A stretch of 64,000 nucleotides of DNA from Actimicrobium sp047621665 (GTDB lineage: Bacteria; Pseudomonadota; Gammaproteobacteria; Burkholderiales; Burkholderiaceae_D): assembly GCA_047621665.1 (NCBI GenBank), contig JBLHMB010000003.1, positions 88,437-152,436 on the forward strand, read 5' to 3'. This document shows positions 43,650 through 53,299 of this stretch, piece after piece. Each line of letters starts with the position of its first letter. Within the stretch, counting starts at the first letter, position 1. The position numbers and the translations under genes are program-made. The notes under the pieces were generated by a model. It was not told the DNA's origin, searched no databases, and saw only the letters and a program-made list of their open reading frames with translations.

Positions 43650-44846
43650 CTAAAAAAAAGTCACTTCGTCATCCGCGCTGGTGGCCGGTTGACCGATCGC
43701 CTTGCGCTTGGCCGGCACGTGACCGTGTCGCTCTTCTTCCATCGTGTAAGTACTGTCGAGCACGGCCATCCAGGCTTGCGGCGTTGGCAAGGCATTCTGG
43801 TCATCAGCGATCGCTTGCTGGAGGCGCAACATGTCCTCATCGAGTACCGACAGAATCTGTGAAATGCGGTCCTGATATTGCAGGCTCACCAGCAAATTCT
43901 CGACATCGGTACGAATGATCGCGCCTTGGCGACGCATGCCTTCAGCCGATTCGCCCAGCTTGCGGACATGGTCAAGTACGTCCTTGATCTTTTCGCCGGC
44001 TACGGAAATGACTTGTGCATCGTTATCAGCAGCGGCGGCAGCGCCTTGCAGAGTCTTGTCGGTGATAAGACCGATCTTGCGCACTCGGTCACCGATGCTT
44101 TTGCCGGTTTCTGCCGACATCAGCGATAGCTTGCGCACCTCGGTCGCGACCACTGCAAACCCGCGACCGGCGGCACCGGCACGGGCCGCTTCAATGGCCG
44201 CATTGATAGCCAGCAAATTAGTTTGGGCCGCGATCAGGCTGACCTGCTCGGCCATGTCACGCAACTGATGGGTCTCGCTGGCCAGCGCACGGACGCTGTT
44301 CAATAACGTGTCCTTGCTCGCGATGACTTGCTCCAGCGTGACCACCACCGGCGCCAGTTCCTGTTCGCACACCGCCAGCAAATTGATCGTCGACGGCCCG
44401 CTTGCCCCCGGGCGCTGCTGATCGCCAAAACCGGCCTTGTCGAACTGCGTGACGATGGATGAAAAGCTGTCAATCAGTTGCACAACGGCGTCTTCGGTTT
44501 GCGATTTGACCGACACCACATGGCGCTGCCAGACCGGCACGACGCCACTGACCAACTGGTGCAATAGGGAAGCCGATTCCCGCGCGTTATCTTGCTGCAG
44601 AACGTCGTTCCGGCTGTCACTTGCCAGACCACGCGCAAACCAGCAACTTCCCCCTACCGCAAGGAAAACACCGGTCACGGCAACCAGCTGCCACAGTCCC
44701 ACCTGCTCGAACAAGGGCAAACTGGAAAAACACACCGCAAGAAAAGCGTACCCGTAGCAAGCCAATAGCCGATAGCGGCCGACGGCAGGGTCATGCCGAC
44801 CTGACCTTGAGGACGAATAAGGAAACGAAGAATCAGCGTGGCGCAT
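43650..44846 (-). CDS. short methyl-accepting chemotaxis-like protein
   Basis: This is a 398-residue protein with two N-terminal membrane helices (about 25-70) and a signalling helix hairpin with LIAAQTNLLAINAAIEAARAG and GRGFAVVATEVRKL. The C-terminal part (LVSLQYQDRISQILSVLDED) resembles the region found in chemoreceptor-like proteins near cheA operons. There is no PAS or periplasmic sensor domain, so it may be an accessory receptor. It is the first gene of the operon; its upstream region is the AT-rich gap. Confidence 0.85.
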   Translation of the reverse strand: MRHADSSFPYSSSRSGRHDPAVGRYRLLACYGYAFLAVCFSSLPLFEQVGLWQLVAVTGVFLAVGGSCWFARGLASDSRNDVLQQDNARESASLLHQLVSGVVPVWQRHVVSVKSQTEDAVVQLIDSFSSIVTQFDKAGFGDQQRPGASGPSTINLLAVCEQELAPVVVTLEQVIASKDTLLNSVRALASETHQLRDMAEQVSLIAAQTNLLAINAAIEAARAGAAGRGFAVVATEVRKLSLMSAETGKSIGDRVRKIGLITDKTLQGAAAAADNDAQVISVAGEKIKDVLDHVRKLGESAEGMRRQGAIIRTDVENLLVSLQYQDRISQILSVLDEDMLRLQQAIADDQNALPTPQAWMAVLDSTYTMEEERHGHVPAKRKAIGQPATSADDEVTFF

Positions 44847-44849
44847 TTT

Positions 44850-45490
44850 TATAATGGTGATGAAGCGGCTTCATTGCCTGATAACGAGGAAACCAAATAA
44901 AATTGGATTGGACGTTACACCATTTCAAGCAAAGGATTGCTATTAATTTTTAATAATTTATTTAACTGCCTAGAATTAATAAAAATACTTTCCACAGGGA
45001 ATTTAATCCACAAATAATTAAAAATTCACCTCACCTGATACTTCATTTATATTCGATAGACATCATTATTTTTTCACAAATAATTTCCTTAGAGAATTTT
45101 ATATGACTAAATGGAAAAGAAAATCTTTAAAAAAATGACTAAAAGTAGTGCTTGTGGATCAATTTTTAAAGAAAAAATGCATTATTCAGAAAATTATCGA
45201 AAAAAATAATAATTTGTCGACTCACTTTTTTTACTTAAAATTACATAACAACACAAATAAAGTTTGTATATTTTTATATCTAACTCAAAGTAGTGAGCCG
45301 GTTAAGAAATGGCGTGTTTTACCGGGATAACAATCAGTACAGGAACTTTTAATCACCTGAGTTATTAGATTAACTTTTAGATAAAAGATAGGTAAAAAAT
45401 AATACTTATATAAAAAATACTTTTATGGTGATTTGTTTTAATTCTTTTTTTGGGGGGGGTGCCGTAAAAAATGATTTTGCTTCCTTGTCG
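44850..45490. other. strongly AT-rich noncoding gap
   Basis: This stretch is far richer in A and T than its surroundings, with runs of A and T and many TTTAAT/AATAAT words. Frames are short; the longest (45148-45330, plus) has no ribosome site or protein-like composition. Small frames at 45103 and 45134 begin MTKWKRK and MTKSSAC, but I cannot support them. Near its right end lies a T7-G8 homopolymer junction (about 45445-45459). It may carry the chemotaxis operon promoter on the minus strand, or be a foreign insertion. Confidence 0.8.
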
Positions 45491-45498
45491 TCCCCGGC

Positions 45499-46389
45499 TC
45501 AGTCTTTCGGCAGTTCCGGCATGCTGCATAGAAATGGCGGCTTGCAGACTGGATCACACCGGACATCGCCCGGTCGGCACTTCGCCGGCAAACAACCATC
45601 CGGATAGTTGACCGACGTGCAAGAGGCCACACCGGGGTGCGGCACGGTCAGGCGCTCAATCGCATCCGATTGCATCGGTAATGTGACCGTGAACACCAAC
45701 GGGATCAGCCCCCTGCCGAGCAAATCCGAATACGTCGCGTCGCGATGGCTGTCCTGGATGGCGAGGTAACGGTTGGTCAGCCATCCCATCCATGGGACGG
45801 TTGGCTGGTATCCCTGAATGACACGTAGCCTGATCTGGTTGGCTTCACGGAAACTTTGGCTGGAAACGCTGCGACTATTCACCCAACGCGACCCTTGGCC
45901 ACTGTGTGGAATTACCCGGCTGCCACCGCCGATCGTGTATTGCAAGAGCGGACTATTCCAATTCGAAAAGCTCTCCCGGGTGGGATTTTCGAGGACGATA
46001 CGGGCATAGCTGTGATGCGGATTTTCACCGCCGTCGTTGCGGCCGGTAACCATATCCTTTGCCCTGATCTGCGCAACACTGAGCTCGTCAAAACTTTGGC
46101 CACCCTGCACTAATGGCACCATTGCCTGAATATAGGCGTGATGGATCGTCTCGATATTCGCGTGCGCCGAAGCGCCGGCCCGGGCTGCCATGAATACCGC
46201 ATGATTAAAATGGTGCCGGACCAGGTACAGCATGCCGAATTGCAGAGTCGCCATGCCCACTACGAGCGTGAGCGTGCAAGCGATAGCGAGCTCGAGCAGG
46301 CCGGCACCGCGCTGGTCATGCGGCGACGGCGCAGTGATCCGGCGGCGCAGCGTCCGGGAAGTGCTGGCAATGAAAAAAAAAGCGTTCAT
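45499..46389 (-). CDS. TadE-like pseudopilin
   Basis: This is a 296-residue protein with RGAGLLELAIACTLTLVVGMATLQFGM, the TadE/TadG-type prepilin-like helix in which Glu follows the processing site. Several cysteines at the C-terminus (CTSV, CLPAKCRPGDVRCDPVCKPPFLC) are unusual for TadE and suggest disulfide bonding of a surface part. I chose ATG 46389, the last Met before the helix. It follows tadC by 35 bp and is the last Tad gene in the window. Confidence 0.78.
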   Translation of the reverse strand: MNAFFFIASTSRTLRRRITAPSPHDQRGAGLLELAIACTLTLVVGMATLQFGMLYLVRHHFNHAVFMAARAGASAHANIETIHHAYIQAMVPLVQGGQSFDELSVAQIRAKDMVTGRNDGGENPHHSYARIVLENPTRESFSNWNSPLLQYTIGGGSRVIPHSGQGSRWVNSRSVSSQSFREANQIRLRVIQGYQPTVPWMGWLTNRYLAIQDSHRDATYSDLLGRGLIPLVFTVTLPMQSDAIERLTVPHPGVASCTSVNYPDGCLPAKCRPGDVRCDPVCKPPFLCSMPELPKD

Positions 46390-46424
46390 GCAAGTCGGCT
46401 CATGAAAAAACGCCGCGCGGGCAA

Positions 46425-47351
46425 TCACGATCCGGCATGCAGAAACTGCATCGCAATCGGGAAAAACAGCACGACAAACGTACACGGGAAAATGAAGGCG
46501 ATCAATGGCAACAGCAGTTTTACCGGCGCTTCCAGCGCTTTTTTCTCGGCGCGCTGAAAACGTTCGGTACGACGCTGATCAGCCTGCGCGCGTAATACCG
46601 GGCCGAGGTTCATCCCCATGCTTTCAGCCTGAATGACGGAGGTGACGAAGCTGGTGATACCGGGTTCGCGCAAGCGTTCTGCCATCGCGCGCAGTGCCTC
46701 GGCGCGCGCCTTGCCGGCACGCACATCGCGCAACACACGCTGACACTCATCGCGAAACGCGCCCGGCGGTCCCTTGTCGACTGCCTGATTCAGTGCTCCT
46801 TGCAGGTTCAGTCCAGCCTCGACACATAACGTAACGATGTCGAGAAAAAACGGCAGGCTCTTGAGGATCTCGCGCTGACGCAGCGCGGTGCGATCACGCA
46901 ACCAGACGCGTGGTAAGGCCCAGCCCAAGACCATGCCGGACAAGGCCGCCTTGCCATAAGCGACCATACTGAACGGTTGTGCTCCGACCCGGATACTTCC
47001 CAGCGTGAAGAGCAACCAGCAGCACAGCGCAGCGGCAACGCTCATGCTCAGCAGGCACGCGGCGAGAAACTGGCCCGGCGTGAGCATGTAATCAAGTCCG
47101 GCACGCCGTATCCGCAACCACGACTTGTCGTCGGACGCGGTGATGCCAAGTAGTGCAAGGTAATGACTGAGCCACTGAACCGGCCACCAGACCAGCCGGA
47201 AACCTAGCGGCGGTGCGTCCTTGTAAGAGCGGTTTTCAACCGGCATCTTGAGCACGGACCGGCCCACCAGCCAGCCGACCAATGCGACTGCCAATCCGAC
47301 AGCGAGCGCCAGCAGGAAAATGACCGCGGAATGGGATAGGAAGGGTGTCAT
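46425..47351 (-). CDS. tadC: Tad platform protein TadC
   Basis: This is a 308-residue inner-membrane T2SSF-family protein. After two N-terminal helices, the T2SSF domain reads LPFFLDIVTLCVEAGLNLQGALNQAVDKGPPGAF, then FVTSVIQAESMGMNLGPVLRAQA, and ends with two helices. The start overlaps the tadB stop by one base. Confidence 0.93.
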   Translation of the reverse strand: MTPFLSHSAVIFLLALAVGLAVALVGWLVGRSVLKMPVENRSYKDAPPLGFRLVWWPVQWLSHYLALLGITASDDKSWLRIRRAGLDYMLTPGQFLAACLLSMSVAAALCCWLLFTLGSIRVGAQPFSMVAYGKAALSGMVLGWALPRVWLRDRTALRQREILKSLPFFLDIVTLCVEAGLNLQGALNQAVDKGPPGAFRDECQRVLRDVRAGKARAEALRAMAERLREPGITSFVTSVIQAESMGMNLGPVLRAQADQRRTERFQRAEKKALEAPVKLLLPLIAFIFPCTFVVLFFPIAMQFLHAGS

Positions 47352-48223
47352 CAGACGTCGATCGCCACGATCTTGCGGATCAGGACGATGCCCATGATTT
47401 CCAGAAAGGCGATTATGGCCAGCGTGGCCCAGCCGATCTGGCTATGCCACAGGTAGCTCATCGACTCGGGCTCCATTTTATTGAGTATCGCCATCAATAT
47501 CAGCGGCAACATGCCGACGACCCAGGCCTGCAGTTTGCCCTGCGCGGTCAGTGCGTCTATCTTGCCCTCCATTTGTAACCGGCTGCGCACCGTCTGCGAG
47601 GTGCGCTCCAGCGCTTCGGCCAGACCACCGCCCGTCTCTGCCGCAATCCGCATGGCGGACACGACGAGTGTGGTCGTAGTCGTCGGGATGCGCCGGCTGA
47701 GATTGGTCAGACTTTGTTCCAGCGTGACACCAAGGCGCTGTTCGCGCAGCATCAGTGAGAATTCCTGGGCCAGCGGCGCTTGCGATTCGGCCACTAGTTG
47801 CTGGGTCGCGGCATTGAGGCCGATGCCGGCGCGCAAACCACCGGAGAGCATCAGCAAGGCATCGGGTAACTGCGCATCGAACTGTCGCAGGCGACGCGCA
47901 CGCAACCAGCGGTAGAGCGCACGCGGCAGCAAGCCCAACCCGAAAAATACCGGCAAAGCCAGCAAGATGCTGCCGCTCAGCAGCCACGCAATGACGCCAC
48001 CAACTAACATCACGGTGAGGTTGGCAACGAATAGTTTAGCCGGGTCGATGAACAGAAAAAATTCCCGGGCCTGGAAACGGGTGCGATCGGTGAAGCCGGC
48101 ACGATAGCGCTCCAGCGCGGCCCCGCCCTCCTTCAGAACAACCCAGCTCAACAATGCCGCCGCCAGGCAGACCACCACGCTGATGGCCACGACCAGCCAT
48201 TCCTGACTGCCCGCCGCGCTCAT
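47351..48223 (-). CDS. tadB: Tad platform protein TadB
   Basis: This is a 290-residue T2SSF-family inner-membrane protein with LPDALLMLSGGLRAGIGLNAATQQL and SAMRIAAETGGGLAEALERTSQTVR, plus four membrane helices. It overlaps the tadA stop (ATGA) and pairs with TadC to form the pilus assembly platform. Confidence 0.93.
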   Translation of the reverse strand: MSAAGSQEWLVVAISVVVCLAAALLSWVVLKEGGAALERYRAGFTDRTRFQAREFFLFIDPAKLFVANLTVMLVGGVIAWLLSGSILLALPVFFGLGLLPRALYRWLRARRLRQFDAQLPDALLMLSGGLRAGIGLNAATQQLVAESQAPLAQEFSLMLREQRLGVTLEQSLTNLSRRIPTTTTTLVVSAMRIAAETGGGLAEALERTSQTVRSRLQMEGKIDALTAQGKLQAWVVGMLPLILMAILNKMEPESMSYLWHSQIGWATLAIIAFLEIMGIVLIRKIVAIDV

Positions 48224-49971
48224 GCCAGATCCCGTGGTGAAGACGCCAGTGTCGCGTCAGGCTTGAAAATCGACAGATCCGGTGTGATGCCGGCCGCGCG
48301 CAAATCATCATAAAAAGTCGGCACCAGATCGCAACCGGTAAAGCAACCGCGTACCTTGCCCGCCTTGCTGTCGACGCCCTGGCTGGCAAACCGGAATAAT
48401 TCCTGCAACAGGATCTTGCCGCTTTCCATTCCGGTGATTTCGGTGATGCTGGTGACCATGCGGGTACCGCAGGCAAACCGGGTCTGCTGCACGATGATGT
48501 CGACGGCCGAACTGATTTGCTCGCGGATGGCCTGCAGCGGCAAATCCATGCCGGCCATCAGCACCATGGTCTCGAGCCGGGCCAGGCCGTCGCGCGGGGT
48601 GTTGGCGTGCAGCGTGGTCAGCGATCCTTCATGGCCGGTGTTCATCGCCTGCAGCATGTCGAGCGCTTCAGCACCGCGGCACTCGCCGACGACGATGCGG
48701 TCGGGCCGCATCCGCAACGTGTTGCGCACCAGATCGCGGATCGTGACCGCCCCCTTGCCTTCGACATTGGCAGGCCGTGCTTCGAGGCTGATCAGGTGGG
48801 TGTGATGCAGCTTAAGTTCGGCCGCATCCTCGACCGTGATCACGCGCTCATGGTCGGGAATACAGTTCGACAGGATGTTAAGCAGCGTGGTCTTGCCGGA
48901 ACCGGTGCCACCGGAGACCACGATATTCTTGCGCGCGACCACACAGATACGCAGAAACTCCGCCATCGCGGCACTGATCGAACCGGCCCTGACGAGGTCG
49001 TCGGCAGTGAGCTTGCGACGGGCAAATTTGCGGATCGTCAGTGTGGCGCCCTTCAGTGCCAGCGGCGCGATGATGGCATTGACGCGCGAACCATCCTTGA
49101 GCCGTGCATCGACCATCGGCGAAGACTCGTCGATGCGCCGGCCGAGTGGCGCGACAATCCGTTCGATCACGCCCAGCACAGCCCGTTCGCCGGTAAAGAC
49201 CAGCGGATGCCGGTACAGACGGCCGGCCCGCTCGACATAGATTTCGTCGTAGCGGTTGACCATGATTTCACTGACCTGTTCGTCCGCGAGCAATTCCTCC
49301 AGCGGACCGAGGCCGATCGCTTCGTTGAGCACTTGCTGACGCAACAGGTCGCGATCAAGCCCGTTCGGAATATCGGCGGCGCAGGCCAGCATGATTTGCC
49401 GGATCAAGGCATCGGTATCGTGTCGCAATTGCTGATCGGACATCGCTGAGACGTCGTGGCGACGCAGATCCATTGTCTGCAACAGTTCGGCATGCAGGCG
49501 GCGGCGCCACTCGAACTCGAGTTCGCGCTGCGCCGGATTGGCTGAGGTATGGTTCACCAGCGGCAGCACCAGCGGACCGGCCGGTATGAGGGTATCGCCC
49601 GTCACGGCCGAATGATCCTGCACGGGCATTACCGCACCACGCCTGGAGGGACTTGTCGCCGCGACGGGTTCGCTGTCGGGCACCAGCGCGGCAACCTGCA
49701 GCCGGTACGGGCCGATACCAATGAGGTCATGCCGTTGCAGCGGACCGGCATGGACATCAATGCGTTCACCGTTGACACTGACACCGCCGTAGGCACCCAG
49801 ACACTGGATCATGATGCCGGACGGGGTAGTCATCAAGCGGGCATGATCCTGGGCGATACGCCAGTTCGCCAGACGGATTTCGTTCTGGCGCGATTTGCCG
49901 ATGCCGCAATCAGCAGGTGTCTCAAGGGTGCTGATGGAGCCATCGGGGTCAATGATTTTGATATGCAACAT
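48220..49971 (-). CDS. tadA: Tad secretion ATPase TadA/CpaF with N-terminal FHA domain
   Basis: This is a 583-residue ATPase. The first ~110 residues form an FHA-like domain (CGIGKSRQNEIRLANWRIAQDHARL, then YGGVSVNGERI), which recognises phosphothreonine. The CpaF-type ATPase follows with Walker A SGGTGSGKTTLL, the Asp box VITVEDAAEL and the RMRPDRIVVGECRGAEALDML region. The FHA fusion is a departure from most TadA proteins and suggests phospho-dependent control or a merged partner role. I chose ATG 49971 because GGATCC lies upstream; the frame is open 11 codons further. Confidence 0.93.
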   Translation of the reverse strand: MLHIKIIDPDGSISTLETPADCGIGKSRQNEIRLANWRIAQDHARLMTTPSGIMIQCLGAYGGVSVNGERIDVHAGPLQRHDLIGIGPYRLQVAALVPDSEPVAATSPSRRGAVMPVQDHSAVTGDTLIPAGPLVLPLVNHTSANPAQRELEFEWRRRLHAELLQTMDLRRHDVSAMSDQQLRHDTDALIRQIMLACAADIPNGLDRDLLRQQVLNEAIGLGPLEELLADEQVSEIMVNRYDEIYVERAGRLYRHPLVFTGERAVLGVIERIVAPLGRRIDESSPMVDARLKDGSRVNAIIAPLALKGATLTIRKFARRKLTADDLVRAGSISAAMAEFLRICVVARKNIVVSGGTGSGKTTLLNILSNCIPDHERVITVEDAAELKLHHTHLISLEARPANVEGKGAVTIRDLVRNTLRMRPDRIVVGECRGAEALDMLQAMNTGHEGSLTTLHANTPRDGLARLETMVLMAGMDLPLQAIREQISSAVDIIVQQTRFACGTRMVTSITEITGMESGKILLQELFRFASQGVDSKAGKVRGCFTGCDLVPTFYDDLRAAGITPDLSIFKPDATLASSPRDLA

Positions 49972-49984
49972 GGTGGATCCGGTC

Positions 49985-51874
49985 TTAATGGGCCGACATG
50001 CCAAAGGGGGCTAACTCCGTGGTCGCGGAGGAGGTTGATTCGACCTGTGGTCGGGACGGCACCGAGGATTGAACTGGCCGCAGCGGCGCCGGTGGCGTCG
50101 GTGCAGGTACGTTGACAGGTGCTTGCCGTGGCGCTGGCAAACGGAGCGTTGCCGGCGTCTCCAGAAACGGCTGCTTGCCCAGGTTGTTTTTCAGCTGATC
50201 GGTGGTGCGCTCGATGCGCTCGATCAAAGCGGGACTGCGGCTGTCAACAAGGGTCGGCGTGACAAACACGACCAGTTCGGTTTCCTTGTTCTCGAAACGC
50301 TTGGACCTGAACAGCGCACCAAGAACCGGCATATCGCCGAGCAATGGCACTTTGTCGATGCTGGTGCTGTTATCGGATTGCAGCATGCCGGCCAGCACGA
50401 TGGTGTCGCCCGCCACGACATTGAATTCGGTCTTGGTCTTGCGCGTTTGCAGCCCGGGACCAGCCGCGGTACTGATCGATGCATCAATCTTGCTGACTTC
50501 GGCATCGATGGTGGCGCGAATGACGCCATTGCGGTCAACCTTGGGCAGGATATCGAGCTTGATGCCGTAGGGTTTGAACTGAACCGTCACCCCGTTAATC
50601 GTCGCCACCGAATACGGAAATTCGCCCCCCGCCAGGAAACTGGCTTTTGTCCCGCTGCGCGCAGACAACTGCGGTTGTGCCAGCAAGCTGGCCTTGCCTT
50701 GTTGTGCCAGCAAATTGAGTTGAGCGTTCAGACCGAGATTGAGCGCACTCAGTACGTTGAGTCCGCCCGGCACCACTAGTGGAGCGCCACTACCTTCAGG
50801 CGACGAGATCGGCGCGGTATTGGCACTCTGGATATTGATCTGGTACGGACCGTCGGTGCCGCGTCGTCCCGGCGACCAGATCGCGCCTATCGCCGCCCCG
50901 CCGACGCTGCCCCACTTGAGGCCGATGTCACGCAACTCGCTGGTCGGGAATTCGACCACCTTCACATCCAGCATCACCATCGGCTCCCAGCCGATCTGGT
51001 TGGTGAAGTTGATAATTTGCGGATAGCGTTTTTCGAGCATGTCGATTTTCGCCAGCTCGACATCGGACAGGTTGTCGCCCTCGATGATGACCTTGTCACC
51101 GATGATCGAAGTACGGGTGCCGGTCATCGTCTTCAGGAAAGCAGTCACTTCGCGGGCGATGCGCGTGGTGTCGCCCGGGACGATGCTGACCTTGACGCGC
51201 TGGTAGCGGCCATCGGCATTCCAGACGAACAGCGACGAGGTCCCGACACCGTTGGCGAATACGATCACTTCCTTTTCATCGAGTGCGGCGGCCGACATGA
51301 TCTGGCCGTTACCGACCGCAATGCGCGCCACGCCGCGAGTCGGAAAAACGCGCGACTCACCAACGAACATTTCGATTTCCGGGATCAGGCTCTGATCGTT
51401 GTGCGGCGTAATCGGCGCATAGGGTCGCATTGCCGCTGACGGGCGATGCACGGTGGGTTTGAGTTGCACGGCGTAGCCATTGCGTGGTGCCGCCGCTGCT
51501 ACAGTCGAGGCTGCGGCCAGCGCTGAGGCAGGAGCGCCATCGGGCGGCGCACTGTCCGAGGTCGCCGCCGTCGTCGAAGGCACAGAATCCGGAGCCGTTG
51601 AGGTCACCGCTGGCAGCGATGCCACGAACCGTGCGACCGCGCGGGTCGATGGCGCAGCGGATGTCGTCGGCGTTGCCGGTGTGACGGGAGCCACACCTTG
51701 CGCATGGACCTGCAATAACGTCAGGCCGGCACACAGGCTGACCCCGCCAGCGACGCTGCGCCAGCGTGAAAACGACACCACTTCGTGGTCGTCGCAGGAA
51801 CGCGACGGCAGGCTGGCAACGCGACTAGGTAACACGCACAGCGCGTCCCGGCCCTTGTGTTGGGAACTGATCAT
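49985..51874 (-). CDS. rcpA: Tad secretin RcpA/CpaC
   Basis: This is a 629-residue outer-membrane channel. A long Ala/Thr/Pro-rich region follows the signal segment. The pilus-biogenesis N-domain and BON-like part (FVGESRVFPTRGVARIAVGNG) precede the secretin core with DVKVVEFPTSELRDIGLKWG and PLLGDMPVLGALFRSKRFEN, ending VVFVTPTLV. The exact start is uncertain because no strong ribosome site precedes 51874. Confidence 0.92.
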   Translation of the reverse strand: MISSQHKGRDALCVLPSRVASLPSRSCDDHEVVSFSRWRSVAGGVSLCAGLTLLQVHAQGVAPVTPATPTTSAAPSTRAVARFVASLPAVTSTAPDSVPSTTAATSDSAPPDGAPASALAAASTVAAAAPRNGYAVQLKPTVHRPSAAMRPYAPITPHNDQSLIPEIEMFVGESRVFPTRGVARIAVGNGQIMSAAALDEKEVIVFANGVGTSSLFVWNADGRYQRVKVSIVPGDTTRIAREVTAFLKTMTGTRTSIIGDKVIIEGDNLSDVELAKIDMLEKRYPQIINFTNQIGWEPMVMLDVKVVEFPTSELRDIGLKWGSVGGAAIGAIWSPGRRGTDGPYQINIQSANTAPISSPEGSGAPLVVPGGLNVLSALNLGLNAQLNLLAQQGKASLLAQPQLSARSGTKASFLAGGEFPYSVATINGVTVQFKPYGIKLDILPKVDRNGVIRATIDAEVSKIDASISTAAGPGLQTRKTKTEFNVVAGDTIVLAGMLQSDNSTSIDKVPLLGDMPVLGALFRSKRFENKETELVVFVTPTLVDSRSPALIERIERTTDQLKNNLGKQPFLETPATLRLPAPRQAPVNVPAPTPPAPLRPVQSSVPSRPQVESTSSATTELAPFGMSAH

Positions 51875-51939
51875 GGCAAGTGGTTTTTATTTGAAATTAA
51901 GAACGTCGGGAAACCGGGCGTACAGGATGGGTGACGATG

Positions 51940-52956
51940 TCAGGGGTGCGCTGGCGGCGCAGTTGTCCGCGTCGCTGGGGCTGCTGTTGTTGGGGCTGCT
52001 GTTGTTGGGGCTGCTGCTGTTGGGGCTGCTGTTGCTGGTGGTATCGATGGCGACTGTTTCATTGCCTGCAGCATATCGAGGCCAGCCTGCATCGGATCGG
52101 CCAGTGGATTGATTTCGGCTCCGGATGACCCGCCTAACTTCAGCGATTCGGGAGTGAATTTTCCGGCCCCGCCATACAACACAGGAATCGTACGGTCCGG
52201 ACGGAATCGCTCAGGCTGCAAACCGAGCAACGCAGCAAGGTCGCCACGGGTACCGTGCATCGGAGCGTGATCGGCAGGATTGCGCAACAAGGCAGTGAGC
52301 TTGCCCGCCTCACGCGCGACGATGACGTTTTGTGCCTGTTCGGGTGTCGTGGCTAGTGTCACGGTACTGAACTGGCGACGCTCGCCGGTGCGGGAATCAT
52401 CGACCACACGCTGGCCGGTGGCCATCACCTGAACTGCTTGCAGAAGCGGAAACGTGATTTTTTTACCGCTGCGATCGACCGAAACGATCAGGTCGATGAT
52501 GTCTCCGGGTTCGAGCAAACCGGAAATCGAATTGATTTCATCGACCGGCACCGTTATCGCCCGATGACCAGCATCCACACGGGCCGAAAACGTTGGTACT
52601 TTTTTGCCTTCCATCAGCCCCCACATGACCGATTCCCCGGCCTTCAGTGCGTAGGCAATCGGCTGGCCGTCGATGCGGGTAAATTGCTCCGGCAGCACCG
52701 ATGCAGAATGGGCAAACTCCCGCGGGACTTGGCGGACGGCGACGTTATCGGCGCTGAGCAAGGTGCCTTTGCTCAGGTCGCCCTTGGCGACGACGACCGG
52801 CACCGTTGGACCCTTGCCGCGCGCCTCGATGCTGGCGATCTGATCGCTCAGAAAACTACGCGCCAGCAATGCTGCCCCTACGCCGATGATCAGTGCGAGG
52901 CCGAGGACTAGCCAGGTTTTTTCGGGCTTGAAGTTGCCGAAGAGGGAGAATTTCAT
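51940..52956 (-). CDS. cpaB: Tad assembly protein CpaB/RcpC
   Basis: This is a 338-residue protein with one membrane helix (TWLVLGLALIIGVGAALLA) and a SAF-type domain (VPVVVAKGDLSKGTLLSADNVAVRQVP). The CpaB middle part reads LEPGDIIDLIVSV. The C-terminus is a low-complexity Ala/Pro/Thr tail (TTAAPTTAAP-like) encoded by short GTTGTTGGGGCTGCT repeats at about 51980-52035. I chose ATG 52956 as the first Met of the conserved part; a much longer upstream frame runs into the pilin gene and is not credible. Confidence 0.92.
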   Translation of the reverse strand: MKFSLFGNFKPEKTWLVLGLALIIGVGAALLARSFLSDQIASIEARGKGPTVPVVVAKGDLSKGTLLSADNVAVRQVPREFAHSASVLPEQFTRIDGQPIAYALKAGESVMWGLMEGKKVPTFSARVDAGHRAITVPVDEINSISGLLEPGDIIDLIVSVDRSGKKITFPLLQAVQVMATGQRVVDDSRTGERRQFSTVTLATTPEQAQNVIVAREAGKLTALLRNPADHAPMHGTRGDLAALLGLQPERFRPDRTIPVLYGGAGKFTPESLKLGGSSGAEINPLADPMQAGLDMLQAMKQSPSIPPATAAPTAAAPTTAAPTTAAPATRTTAPPAHP

Positions 52957-53023
52957 GGTTGTACGGACAGACGTGATAATAAGTTTCGGAGAAAATGATG
53001 AGCGTGACAGGCGTTGGAAATGC

Positions 53024-53299
53024 CTACCGGGATATATCGTTGTCGTAGGCCGACAAACCTTTTTTCCTGGTTCCCTCGGCAGAGGTCGCATCGGCGGATG
53101 TCTGTGCTGCCGTGATCGCCGCGGTGGCCGACTTGCCTGACAGTTCCTGCGCAATCCCGGCAGTCTGATTACGGATCGTTTGCCCGAAAAACTGGTAAAC
53201 CGCAATTGCAGCAACAGCCACAAGCGCGACGATGACAATATATTCGGTCATGCCCTGCCCGTTTGCGTGGCGAACAAAGGGGTTGGTGTGATGTCTCAT
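53024..53299 (-). CDS. Flp-type pilin
   Basis: This is a 91-residue prepilin. The processing region HANGQGMTEYIVIVALVAVA has the Gly cleavage site and the Glu5-Tyr6 pair of Flp pilins. A hydrophilic tail (about 45 residues, longer than usual Flp) follows. It lies at the head of the Tad gene set. Confidence 0.88.
   Translation of the reverse strand: MRHHTNPFVRHANGQGMTEYIVIVALVAVAAIAVYQFFGQTIRNQTAGIAQELSGKSATAAITAAQTSADATSAEGTRKKGLSAYDNDISR

Noticed and set aside
45148..45330. 60-residue frame in the AT-rich gap
   Set aside because: It has no clear ribosome site, and the Lys/Asn/Phe-rich translation is what random AT-rich DNA gives.
45441..45465. Phase-variable homopolymer (T7-G8) controlling the TadE-like gene
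   Set aside because: The tract lies beyond the stop of the gene, outside its coding and upstream sequence, so frame switching is not expected.
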